Virus record (IMG/VR): IMGVR_UViG_3300025896_000032
Location: 1 to 58,244 of that record
Direction: 5' to 3' (one strand)
DNA length: 58,244 nucleotides
Origin: a virus
Below, piece after piece: positions 36,158 through 44,637 of the stretch. Every line of letters starts with the position of its first letter. The first letter of the stretch is position 1. The notes under the pieces are model-generated. The model was given only the letters and a program-made list of their open reading frames with translations, made no database searches and was not told where the DNA came from. The translations under genes and the position numbers were made by a program.

Positions 36158-37541
36158 GGAACTGCTGAATGATGGTGTTCTTGTTAAAGGAAGCACCTGC
36201 GGACTTGCAGTCCTTGGCAGAGAAGTGGATTAACTTTGCTTGAGCCCAAAGGTTGGAGTTCCAGCCCTTAACCACATCGTGCTGCTTGAGCCAGAATGTG
36301 TCGGTACACTTCTTCAAGATATCTTGGTCACTGGTAATGTTCTGGTATGCCGAAAAGTCGTACTTAACGATCTCTTTGATGAAAATCTTGAGCGCCCTAT
36401 TGTCGGATGAAACGGCGGATAGACGGTTGGTCTGAAGCGCGTTGAACCCATCGGCCTTCGGAATGTCCTCATGTGCCATGCTTCTGTTCGGGAACACGTC
36501 ATACTCCACGAATAAGCCACCACCAACGGCGGAAAACGCCAGCCACCGATAAAGGTTGGCCTTAGCAACGCGGCTAGGGGCGACGGATGGCATTGAGGCT
36601 ATCTTTTCCTTCAGCTCTGCATACCCATCGCACTTGCTGGCATCCCACTCTTCAAGCACCACTGGATTGTAACCAGCGTTGATCCAAGCTGCCTTCCACA
36701 TCGCAATAGTTGCTTTTTGGCAGGCTGGATCAGTCTTTAGGCATTGGTCGTAATAGGTGCATACCGTGCGAATGTTCACGACGTTACCATCATTGCCGAC
36801 ATTCCCGAGGTACCGGTTCCTGACGGCCATAATCGCGCTGACGTCTTTTACGCCGTGAAGGTAAACGGGGAATTCACCATTCTTGCGAAGGCTGAACAAA
36901 TCTTCTTCGGTAATCGTCTTACGATTAAAATCCAAAAGCATGAAGTTCGTGTCCTTGGACAGCGGCATCACGCGATTTCGATGATAAATATCGTAGGCGA
37001 TGTTGGTGGGGCCACCAATGATATTCATGGCACCAGCTTTATGCCAAAAGTCGGTGGCATAGATGGATGCGCCGTTCAAATGGTTAAAATTGGCCTGATT
37101 GTGAATATGGCCGGTAGCGGACTTACCCTCGTTGTACGCCTCATCGTAAGCCTGAAGGATTCCCTTCAGCCAATCACGCGATAACGGACAGCAATCCGGC
37201 TCCATGTTAAGGAACGCAAAGTACTTCGTCTGCCAGTCTCGATTCCCCATCGTCTCCAGCAAATCGTAAAACATCTCATTGGGGCCATACGGGTACCCAA
37301 TGGCGTTGCGGCGCCGGCAGACATGGTTATGCACGTCGCCAAACTTGATCTTGAGCTTATCGATCAAAAAGGTCGGAACGACATTTGCATCCCACCGGCG
37401 GTAAAACATGATGTCCACCTTGTCGTTGAACTTTGGCTCAAGGTCGCAAATCAAGTTCGCGAGGTTGATGGCCATTTCCCTGTCACCGTTCCAGTAGTTG
37501 ATAACTACGAGAAATTTGCGTGGCTTTTTTTCGTTATTCAT
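36150..37541 (-). CDS. Two-domain glycosyltransferase, C-terminal GT32-like, 463 aa
   Basis: Residues 1-240 form a GT-A-like domain (FLNMEPDCCPLSRDWL near 115). Residues 270-463 match the GT32 / Gly_transf_sug pattern with ANLYRWLAFSAVGGGLFVEYD, whose D-x-D-like site is EYDVFP near 345. Two catalytic domains in one protein suggest that it adds two sugars in sequence or forms a linear disaccharide. Its start overlaps the stop of the neighbouring glycosyltransferase gene by four bases. Confidence 0.75.
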   Translation of the reverse strand: MNNEKKPRKFLVVINYWNGDREMAINLANLICDLEPKFNDKVDIMFYRRWDANVVPTFLIDKLKIKFGDVHNHVCRRRNAIGYPYGPNEMFYDLLETMGNRDWQTKYFAFLNMEPDCCPLSRDWLKGILQAYDEAYNEGKSATGHIHNQANFNHLNGASIYATDFWHKAGAMNIIGGPTNIAYDIYHRNRVMPLSKDTNFMLLDFNRKTITEEDLFSLRKNGEFPVYLHGVKDVSAIMAVRNRYLGNVGNDGNVVNIRTVCTYYDQCLKTDPACQKATIAMWKAAWINAGYNPVVLEEWDASKCDGYAELKEKIASMPSVAPSRVAKANLYRWLAFSAVGGGLFVEYDVFPNRSMAHEDIPKADGFNALQTNRLSAVSSDNRALKIFIKEIVKYDFSAYQNITSDQDILKKCTDTFWLKQHDVVKGWNSNLWAQAKLIHFSAKDCKSAGASFNKNTIIQQFLK

Positions 37542-38497
37542 CGGGCGGCGGGACGGCGAGTTGTATTGTGGTAGGAGTAACCAATGGTGCCCATGTGAAG
37601 GGGCATAACTGACATATCAACGTAGGCTTGATGGCCAGCGTTTCTGGCCCTTGTGCAGAATGAAACGTCTTCCGACAAATCGCCTATGTAATTGAAGAAG
37701 CCATAGCTGTAACCAAAACGGTTCGTGAACGCTGGATCCTTGATGGTGACATCCGGCTGCTTTGAGATGATGTCATTAAAGACGCTGCGATGGACCAACG
37801 CGCACCCAAATCCGACCCAGCCCGTTGAGTTGACAACGTTTCGTGGACCGGAATGGGCAGAGTCGTTGGTGATCGTTGACTGGTAGGCTTCTTGGAACTG
37901 AGCGGTGCCACCGGGCTGACGTCCAAAATAGCATCCACCGATCAAGGTCCTTCCCGTCTGCATCAACTTGGCAATCGGGTTGATGTTGATGAATTGCGGG
38001 GGGAACGAGGGATTGTCAGACAGGGCTCGAAAGTACGGTACGTCGCCATGGGGCAACACGGTGTCGTCATCGATCCAGAAGCTGTATTCCGCACCACCGT
38101 CAAGGAACGCCTGAGCGCATCGATTCCTAGCCCTGACATACGAGTTGTCGGACACAGTGGTAAACTGCATCTTGTCGCGCTCGTAGAGGGCCGTAATGGA
38201 CTTCAGGACGCCAATGTGGATCGGCCTGACGGAAGGCATCAGAATATGGACCTTCTTGCCTGCGGGAAACTCGTAAGGGGCAATTGTCACCGACTGTTCC
38301 TGCGCGGGTTCGGGTGTCGGTGCTGACGGAAAAAACAACTGCGGGTCGGAGTTGATGATCTTCTGTAGCGTATCCAAGGTCGGGCTTTTGCCCCTGCCCC
38401 AAGAGTTAACGGCTTCAGCAGTCTTTCCCGTCACTTCCATGGCCTTTTCGACTCCGTGTTTTTCAACGAAATCTAAGACCGTTTTTGAGATATCCAT
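37538..38497 (-). CDS. HTH-glycosyltransferase fusion, 319 aa
   Basis: The first 50 residues look like a helix-turn-helix (EKHGVEKAMEVTGKTAEAVN, then SWGRGKSPTLDTL), joined by a Pro-rich linker to a GT-A-like domain. That domain carries a D-x-D motif (FWIDDDTVLP near residue 143) and an ED motif (GDLSEDVSFCTRARNAGH). DNA-binding fused to a glycosyltransferase is unusual; the HTH may serve as a protein-binding or dimer module or guide DNA-base glycosylation. It lies six bases downstream of the scaffold gene. Confidence 0.7.
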   Translation of the reverse strand: MDISKTVLDFVEKHGVEKAMEVTGKTAEAVNSWGRGKSPTLDTLQKIINSDPQLFFPSAPTPEPAQEQSVTIAPYEFPAGKKVHILMPSVRPIHIGVLKSITALYERDKMQFTTVSDNSYVRARNRCAQAFLDGGAEYSFWIDDDTVLPHGDVPYFRALSDNPSFPPQFININPIAKLMQTGRTLIGGCYFGRQPGGTAQFQEAYQSTITNDSAHSGPRNVVNSTGWVGFGCALVHRSVFNDIISKQPDVTIKDPAFTNRFGYSYGFFNYIGDLSEDVSFCTRARNAGHQAYVDMSVMPLHMGTIGYSYHNTTRRPAAR

Positions 38498-38502
38498 ACT
38501 CG

Positions 38503-39921
38503 TTAGGTCTGGCGCTGCTCCATGGCCTGAGAGGCAACGGAATCGATGATGTCGTCAAAGCCTTCGTTGTTGGAATACTCCCGCTTCTGGGCGGTAGCAG
38601 AAGGCTTGCCGGTACCAATGGTCTTGGATGCCGACCCTGCCTTACGCATGTTGGAGATTTGGCCCCTGAGGGTCTCGATCTCTTTTTGGGCGGCGCCGAG
38701 CTGGTTCTTGAGCTGCGGAGCAACAAGGTCGCGATACAGGATGCCAACGCGAGCTGCGATCTGAGCGTTCAGCGGATCCGAGGTCTCTTTCTTGATGGCA
38801 TCGGCAAACGCAAGGGACTGTTCATTGAAGCCCTTGATTGCGGACTCCTTTTCCTTGCGGATCGCGGGGGCATCGGTTTCGAGGATATCGGCGGGCTTTT
38901 TAAGGAAATCCCACTTACTGAGATGGCCAGTAAACTCAGTGTTCAAGCGATTGGTGGCTTCCTCGACATTTCGCTTTTGCGTCTCTTCGTTTTGCTTGGT
39001 GCGTTGGTCGTAGTTGGTCCGCCAATCAGTGATCTCGCGATCCTTGTCCTTAGACAGGCGCATGTTCTCGCGCAGGGACTCGCGGATCTTCTCTGCGGTG
39101 TCGGGGTCGGAATCGTACTGCTTGCCGTCCGCACCCTTGCCGGTTTCGAGGGTATCGAGGTATTGCTTTAAGCTCGAAAGCGACACACCGCTTTTCTTGA
39201 GCTTCTCGGCATGCTCCGGGGGCAGACCGGCATCCGTCAGGGTCTTGATGATGCTTTCGTTGTTGGACTCGATGCGCTTGTCGTATTTGGCAACAATGGC
39301 GGGATCGGAATTTGCATCAAACTGGCGAACCTTGTCGCGAAGTTGACTGATCTCTTCCTCCACTTCCTTGGGAAGCTTGCCGGATTCAGCCTGTTTCTGC
39401 TCGGACTGCTTTTTCAGCTCCGACAATTCCTTGGCGAGCTTCTCGCGCTCAATACGCTCAGATGCCGCGACCTTCTTTACCTGATTGAACAGCTCCTTGG
39501 TCTTAGGGGAGGTATGCTGGTTCATCTGCTTCTCGATCTTGGAAATCTCTTCGATTTCTGGATCTGCAACAGGGGCCTCTTCCTTCTTTTCCGCTTCCTT
39601 GGCAGGCTCGACCTTGCTTTCCTCGGTGTCCTCCAAGAGGGTTTTGGCCTCGACCTTCTCTTCTGCCGTATCTTCGGCTACCTCTTCTTCGGCGGGCTCG
39701 ACCTCTTGCTTCTTCTTGCCATCGTCCAGAGGGTTGGGACCACCGGCAAGACCGGCAGAAGCCTTATCGATAATGCTATCGAAATCGATGGGGCTAAATG
39801 GCTCGTTGGACTGGCGCAGGCCAACACCAAGCTCATCTGGTGTTGCTGGTTCGTTATTTTCGATGGGAGCTGGCTGCTCCGAGGCTTCCGTTGTTTGGTC
39901 GATTTCTTCAGGATTCAACAT
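38503..39921 (-). CDS. Capsid scaffolding protein candidate, 472 aa
   Basis: I use the ATG at 39921. The protein is strongly acidic at the N-terminus (runs of E/A/P), then a very long charged coiled coil (residues ~110-400; EKLAKELSELKKQSEQKQAE type), with a basic Ser/Lys-rich C-terminus. This is the usual make-up of phage scaffolds, which guide capsid assembly and then leave. It lies just downstream of the portal gene, which supports the call. A nuclease or protease domain is not visible. Confidence 0.7.
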   Translation of the reverse strand: MLNPEEIDQTTEASEQPAPIENNEPATPDELGVGLRQSNEPFSPIDFDSIIDKASAGLAGGPNPLDDGKKKQEVEPAEEEVAEDTAEEKVEAKTLLEDTEESKVEPAKEAEKKEEAPVADPEIEEISKIEKQMNQHTSPKTKELFNQVKKVAASERIEREKLAKELSELKKQSEQKQAESGKLPKEVEEEISQLRDKVRQFDANSDPAIVAKYDKRIESNNESIIKTLTDAGLPPEHAEKLKKSGVSLSSLKQYLDTLETGKGADGKQYDSDPDTAEKIRESLRENMRLSKDKDREITDWRTNYDQRTKQNEETQKRNVEEATNRLNTEFTGHLSKWDFLKKPADILETDAPAIRKEKESAIKGFNEQSLAFADAIKKETSDPLNAQIAARVGILYRDLVAPQLKNQLGAAQKEIETLRGQISNMRKAGSASKTIGTGKPSATAQKREYSNNEGFDDIIDSVASQAMEQRQT

Positions 39922-39976
39922 GGGCGTAATAGCGGTACGCCAAGAGTTTCCCCGATACACCAAACGTCAAGCACAA

Positions 39977-40243
39977 TTAGTCCCTAGGATCCAGAAGGAT
40001 ATGCTCTGGATTATCGGCCTTAACCTCGGGCTCTTCACGAGGAATATTAAGCAGGCTAGTGATGGCCAACTCATACCCTTCCCGCATCTTGGCCTGAGCC
40101 GCAATCGTATGCATGTCTGCGGTGCTACTGGCGTATTCCGGGGTGCGAGCCCTCATGACCTCAATGATGGCCTTCATGGTGGATCCATCCAAGATCTTCA
40201 GGGCATCGGCCTTAAAGCCGTCATCAAGCGAGTCTTTGCTCAT
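39977..40243 (-). CDS. Small virion-assembly protein, 88 aa
   Basis: A helical, slightly acidic protein (GFKADALKILDGSTMKAIIE, HTIAAQAKMREGYELAITSL) between portal and scaffold genes. It starts three bases after the portal stop. I do not recognise the family; a head-completion or scaffold-helper role is a guess from position. Confidence 0.5.
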   Translation of the reverse strand: MSKDSLDDGFKADALKILDGSTMKAIIEVMRARTPEYASSTADMHTIAAQAKMREGYELAITSLLNIPREEPEVKADNPEHILLDPRD

Positions 40244-40246
40244 AAA

Positions 40247-42673
40247 TTACTCAACCCCGGGCGGGCGGTAGTAGGCGCGTTTCTGTCGGTCCTCGATCTG
40301 GTCGGGTGACATCTGACCGGCTTCACGGGCCAGTGCGGTCTGAACGGCCTCAACATCTGGCCCTTCCGGGCTTACTCCGGACTCTGGGGACTGCGCTGGC
40401 GCCTGAACTCCCGCTCCAATGCCTCCCGGGATCGGAGGGGTACCTTGGGCCGCAGCAGCAAGTGTTTCAGGGGACGCACCAAGGGAAACGAGTTCGTTTT
40501 GGATTTTCGCCTGCTGTGCGACTTGAACGGCTTGGGCGTATTGAACTTTGAACCGCTTGTAGAACTCATTCATTTCCTTGAATTGCTGGTTCTGGCTCGG
40601 ATTACCTTGAGCGAGATAGCCAGCAAGATGCTCGGCAAAGTGGTTAATCAACAGCTCGGTAGGCTTTGCCGCCTGATCAAACGTTTCTAGACTGCTAAGG
40701 GATTGACCCGCCTTTTGCAGCATCTGCATGCAGACCTGACCGTGGATAAGGTGGTTGTCACGAGGAGAAACCGGTACAGGGATCTGTAGCGATTTCATGC
40801 TGGTGACTTCGGAGATCTGCATGCGTACCGCTTCAGCAGTGATGGTCTGGTCAGCGCCGGGGATAACAAGGGCCTTGGCGGCATCAGGACCGGCAAGGGC
40901 CTCTACGCCACGTTGCGTCAGGACCACCTGATCAACGTTGGGGTTATTGGCGTACATCTTTGCCACGGCTAGGATGCCTTGGGCTACGATGGCGTCATCC
41001 GTATGGGCGTAACCGGTGGATGGGGCGGAACGAAGAATTTTGATCTCCTGCTCCGTCATTCCATCGATCATCATGTTGACCAAGGTTCTAATCGGAACCT
41101 TGGACTCATCGTTGCTATCCCCAATGAGCTTATTGATCGTGTTAGACAGCTTATCGGCTCCGTCTTCTTGCCTGACCATCTGCTGGGTCAATTCCTTGAA
41201 GAACTTGGTGGCCTCATCGATGTTTTCGTCGGTAAAAGCTCGTTCCTGCATGATCTGAACCATTTCCATGAACTGGTTGAACCAGCGGGCTTCGGTGATG
41301 TCAGAACTCTCCTGTTCGCGCTTGGCGTCTTGGGATGCCTCAGTGGCGGTTACCGGCTGACCCTGAGCATTGGGGTTAGCGGTGATGTACGCACCGGCGG
41401 CTTGCTCCATGTAGTTGAGCAGGCGTTGATCAAGGGCGGCGTACATGTCGCCATCCGCAGCGAAACGCTGTTGGTCGACATCGATGCTCTTATCGATCAC
41501 GACAAACGGAGCGTGTACCACTGGTTGCAGCTTGTTCCTCGCGGCTGAGTCAGCCTTGAGGATAACGAGCGAGGACATGTTGATGTTATCAACCATCCGG
41601 TTTCGGATGCGCTCCGCAATGCGTACGTTGCCGATGATCATTCGGCCGATGCCCTTAGAGGAATGGAGATGCCCATTACCGGGCTGAAGGGAAAAGAGCG
41701 TTACGACATCGTCAAAGTTATCGTAGATCTTTTCCGCAAAGCGCAGCAACTTGCCGTTATCGCGCAGCATGATCCAGAACGACACCTTGCCATCGTATTC
41801 ACGATTCCAGAGCAAGTAAGTCTTAACGACGCGAGGGCCGGAAACCGAATAGGTGAGGCCAAGTACGCCATCGGAAATGAACTCCGCAAACTTGCGGAAT
41901 TCGGTCACCGCCATGTCCTCTCGCGGGTTCTTGATCTCAGACTTGTTGGCGGCTTCGATGCAATTAGGGATGTTGAAGCCCATCTCTTCCGCAGCCTTTT
42001 CATCGCGAAACAAGTCGATGAATTCATTCAGCAGGTAGTCCTGCTTGATGACGAAAAACTGAAGCTCATCAGAGTACTGCGATGCTTCATCAGGAACGTA
42101 GGCAACGTCCTGCTTGAACATGCGTGGCGTCCAAGTGTACGGGTCTAGAAATACGGCATACGCATAGCCATGGAGCACGTCTTCCTTGGCGAGGGCGGAA
42201 ACAAAGCTCGGGTACTTCTTCCACCCCTGAATCATGCGCGTGGTGTGGATATCGAACAGGTCGCTCTTTTGCTTCCAATTGGGCCAAGTAGTCGGAAGGG
42301 ACGAACGGGTCAGGTAGACCTGAGATTGGATGGCGTTGATGAACCGCAACGTCTTGCGGTCGGTGATGCCGGCAAGGATGCCTGTGTTGGTGTTCGACTG
42401 CCAGCTATTGGCTTTCTCGATCTGATCGGATTGCGAGAACGGGGCCTGACCCGTGTACTCCAGCTCCATCATCGTGGCTCGCTGGGAACGGGTTTTGTTG
42501 GCTGATTCCGTGGATTTGCAGAGATTCCAAGCTTGGTCAGTAGTGCGTACTGAACGCGCCTCCAGATCGAGCTTATCCCCCTTCATGGGCGGCGCCTCAA
42601 TCGTGACCACCCCGGAGGTCATCGGGTACTTATTTGCCGGCAGGGTGGTGTCTTGTGGGGCGGTGGATGCCAT
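40247..42673 (-). CDS. Portal protein, podovirus type, 808 aa
   Basis: Length, lack of repeats, position after terminase and before scaffold, and composition fit a large podovirus portal. Recognisable features are an N-terminal helical/Trp region, a central region with DPYTWTPRMFKQDVAYVPDE, and a C-terminal Ala/Gln/Pro-rich coiled coil. The portal forms the dodecameric entry for DNA and the docking site of the terminase. The start ATG overlaps no gene and has no Shine-Dalgarno-like site. Confidence 0.75.
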   Translation of the reverse strand: MASTAPQDTTLPANKYPMTSGVVTIEAPPMKGDKLDLEARSVRTTDQAWNLCKSTESANKTRSQRATMMELEYTGQAPFSQSDQIEKANSWQSNTNTGILAGITDRKTLRFINAIQSQVYLTRSSLPTTWPNWKQKSDLFDIHTTRMIQGWKKYPSFVSALAKEDVLHGYAYAVFLDPYTWTPRMFKQDVAYVPDEASQYSDELQFFVIKQDYLLNEFIDLFRDEKAAEEMGFNIPNCIEAANKSEIKNPREDMAVTEFRKFAEFISDGVLGLTYSVSGPRVVKTYLLWNREYDGKVSFWIMLRDNGKLLRFAEKIYDNFDDVVTLFSLQPGNGHLHSSKGIGRMIIGNVRIAERIRNRMVDNINMSSLVILKADSAARNKLQPVVHAPFVVIDKSIDVDQQRFAADGDMYAALDQRLLNYMEQAAGAYITANPNAQGQPVTATEASQDAKREQESSDITEARWFNQFMEMVQIMQERAFTDENIDEATKFFKELTQQMVRQEDGADKLSNTINKLIGDSNDESKVPIRTLVNMMIDGMTEQEIKILRSAPSTGYAHTDDAIVAQGILAVAKMYANNPNVDQVVLTQRGVEALAGPDAAKALVIPGADQTITAEAVRMQISEVTSMKSLQIPVPVSPRDNHLIHGQVCMQMLQKAGQSLSSLETFDQAAKPTELLINHFAEHLAGYLAQGNPSQNQQFKEMNEFYKRFKVQYAQAVQVAQQAKIQNELVSLGASPETLAAAAQGTPPIPGGIGAGVQAPAQSPESGVSPEGPDVEAVQTALAREAGQMSPDQIEDRQKRAYYRPPGVE

Positions 42674-42694
42674 ATGAGCTAATATACCAAAGAG

Positions 42695-42937
42695 TTATCG
42701 TCTAGGCCAACGGTTGATCGGGCATTCTTCCGTAACTAGCAATGCCTTACTTGCTATGTAACAAGTGCAAAGCCTGCACTGGCTATTGTCTTCTAGGTAC
42801 ATGCAAGACCGGCATGCCGACATCCTTGCGTCTACTTCAAGGTCGGAAACGAAGATCTCACCCTGAGTCCACCACATCTTAATCGAGCGGTAAATAGCCT
42901 TAGCAAATCGGAATGGTGATCTCCAACTAATCTTCAT
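42695..42937 (-). CDS. Cys-rich small protein, 80 aa
   Basis: After a basic aromatic N-terminus (WRSPFRFAKAIYRSIKMWW) a Cys cluster appears (CRSCMY, then CRLCTC, then a final Cys), probably a zinc-binding knot of the kind seen in small phage proteins encoded beside terminase and portal. The start overlaps the previous gene by four bases. The function is unknown. Confidence 0.6.
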   Translation of the reverse strand: MKISWRSPFRFAKAIYRSIKMWWTQGEIFVSDLEVDARMSACRSCMYLEDNSQCRLCTCYIASKALLVTEECPINRWPRR

Positions 42938-43281
42938 GCAACGATCTCGAAATCAACCAAATATGTCAGGCCTTTTTGGCTGCAAACCGCAAAATCACCA
43001 TACGATACAACCAAGCCCTTTTTGACCAAAGTATCGAAATCGTCCTTGGAGACGGCGTTGGTCTTGCAAACGACCACAAACTTTGAGAGCACGACAAAGA
43101 GCTGGGCCATTGGGTTGGCGGTGTTGGATTGCTTGGGCTCATCTGGCGCACCCTTCCAAGGAATGGCTTTTATGGGTTCAGCGTCTTTCATAGCGGATTC
43201 TCCCACCGGGATAGGGGGGAGTGCTGGCTGGACGAGTTGCTCAAGACCAGATGTCGCCCCGCCGGCTCGTCTTGGGATCAT
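42934..43281 (-). CDS. Hypothetical protein, 115 aa
   Basis: The ATG at 43281 overlaps the stop of the gene before it (ATGA), so I drop 23 upstream residues. It has a flexible Pro/Ala-rich N-terminus and a folded C-terminal half with alternating strands and helices (FVVLSKFVVVCKTNAVSKDD). No family is recognised. Confidence 0.55.
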   Translation of the reverse strand: MIPRRAGGATSGLEQLVQPALPPIPVGESAMKDAEPIKAIPWKGAPDEPKQSNTANPMAQLFVVLSKFVVVCKTNAVSKDDFDTLVKKGLVVSYGDFAVCSQKGLTYLVDFEIVA

Positions 43282-43574
43282 AGCTTGAAGTCCCCGACCT
43301 TGAAGACGTGCTTGTTGCCTAGCTGAACGATTGGTACGTTGACCGCCCATTCGCCCTTAACCTGCGGCTCGGTGCCGTCCTCGTTGGAAACGAAATGCGA
43401 AAACACTACCTTGCCGCTTCGGCTTTCGATGCCTTCCTTGTCTAGCACGCCAATAGTCACGAAGTAGTTTTTCTTACCCTCGACGTATTCGTGGGGGATT
43501 CTAGAGGCTAAGGCGCTTGCATCCGATTGGGTGACAACCAGCACTGGAGTCAAAATAACATCCGGTCGTTTCAT
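43278..43574 (-). CDS. Hypothetical protein, 98 aa
   Basis: A compact beta-rich protein (RPDVILTPVLVVTQSDASAL, KNYFVTIGVLDKEG, FKVGDFKL) that could be an OB- or SH3-like small barrel. It overlaps both neighbours by four bases. I cannot name a family. Confidence 0.55.
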   Translation of the reverse strand: MKRPDVILTPVLVVTQSDASALASRIPHEYVEGKKNYFVTIGVLDKEGIESRSGKVVFSHFVSNEDGTEPQVKGEWAVNVPIVQLGNKHVFKVGDFKL

Positions 43575-43843
43575 ATTGTTTCTTTTCTGACCTTAATGCC
43601 GCCAGTTTCTTGGTTGAATTTATCCAATGCCATTTGCGCCGCTTTGCCGTGGGTCGCTGGATTGGGAAGCTCGTATCGCTTGCCGTTTTTCCACACAATC
43701 TTCAAGTGACCCCTAATGGGCTTACGGTCCCTGAAGATGTCGTCGTAGTTATCGAGAAATAACTGGCTATTCTTGTTCTTGGAACCTTCACGGCTCCAAG
43801 AATCATGAGTAAGACCGAGTCGCTTAGGACTGGGAATTTTCAT
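43571..43843 (-). CDS. Hypothetical basic protein, 90 aa
   Basis: Basic and polar, with GHLKIVWKNGKRYELPNPATH suggesting beta hairpins and a C-terminal helix. It overlaps the next gene by four bases and the previous one by twenty. The function is unknown; a nucleic-acid-binding role is possible because of charge. Confidence 0.5.
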   Translation of the reverse strand: MKIPSPKRLGLTHDSWSREGSKNKNSQLFLDNYDDIFRDRKPIRGHLKIVWKNGKRYELPNPATHGKAAQMALDKFNQETGGIKVRKETI

Positions 43844-44039
43844 CGTAGCTGGACAAGGGTTTCATGGACGAGCGCTTGGGCTTGAAGGCCTTGGTGACTG
43901 GCTTGTTCTTCTGGGAACCCTTGGGGCTAACTCGATCCGGAAGCTTCTTTGCGCTAGGCGTCATGGAAGACATCTCCTGACCAACTTTGGGGGCCTGAGA
44001 GAACAGATAACGGGCTTGGGCTTTTGATTTCAGTGGCAT
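43824..44039 (-). CDS. Small basic protein, 71 aa
   Basis: A Lys/Ser/Pro-rich protein (MPLKSKAQARYLFSQAPK, then KPVTKAFKPKRSSMKP). The first segment, KSKAQARYLFSQAPKVGQEM, resembles short basic phage proteins annotated as DUF3008-like, though I am not sure. It is part of the compact leftward block between terminase and portal. Confidence 0.5.
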   Translation of the reverse strand: MPLKSKAQARYLFSQAPKVGQEMSSMTPSAKKLPDRVSPKGSQKNKPVTKAFKPKRSSMKPLSSYDENSQS

Positions 44040-44044
44040 GTGAT

Positions 44045-44635
44045 TTATTCGGTTGAGTTCTGTATCCAGCAGTTTTGTGGCAGTCTAGAAAGCTGGTCAT
44101 CCGTCAGGCGAAGATCCGCCACCAGCATATGAACTGCCGTCTTATTATCGAAGCCATTGATCGAGCAGCCTACCAGACCATCGTCAAGCGCAATTTTCCT
44201 CAACTGACGGATCCGGGCTGAAATTGCGTCGGTGGATTTCATGCAAGCGCCACAGTCGCTTCTCCATGGTTTGTTGAACGGACAGCTGATGCATGTCACG
44301 CAGCGCGATTCAGACGTTTTCTGGTCGACTAGGTCATACCCGCCAAAAGGTTGATCTCGCAACGTCCGGGCCGTCCATCCATTGACCAGCTTGAGCATGC
44401 TGCTTCTGCCATCACCGGACCTCTCGTGGGTTTCAGGAACGCAAAAGTGAGGCCACGTCTTGCAGAAGTAACGGTCCACGTCCTTTTCCGGTGACCCTAT
44501 CGGCTCCCCGTTCTGGGTGCGCCAGTCCATGATGTCCTTTATCAGGGCGGTATATGTGGGCGATTTTAGTATGACCCCATTGGCAACTTGAAAGTGAAAA
44601 CCTCCCGGCGGAATCATTCCTTGGTTCAGTTTCAT
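44045..44635 (-). CDS. Zinc-knuckle-like protein between terminase and portal, 196 aa
   Basis: A dense Cys group (CVTCISCPFNKPWRSDCGAC, near residues 112-131) probably binds zinc, with a basic Trp/His-rich segment before it and a helical C-terminus. The protein lies two bases from the terminase stop in the packaging block, so it may help in packaging or as a DNA-binding factor. No family is recognised. Confidence 0.6.
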   Translation of the reverse strand: MKLNQGMIPPGGFHFQVANGVILKSPTYTALIKDIMDWRTQNGEPIGSPEKDVDRYFCKTWPHFCVPETHERSGDGRSSMLKLVNGWTARTLRDQPFGGYDLVDQKTSESRCVTCISCPFNKPWRSDCGACMKSTDAISARIRQLRKIALDDGLVGCSINGFDNKTAVHMLVADLRLTDDQLSRLPQNCWIQNSTE

Positions 44636-44637
44636 GG

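Noticed and set aside
39211-39987. Long hydrophobic, Leu-rich plus-strand open frame opposite the scaffold
   Set aside because: It is antisense to the coiled-coil scaffold, whose Glu/Lys codons read as Leu/Phe codons on the other strand.
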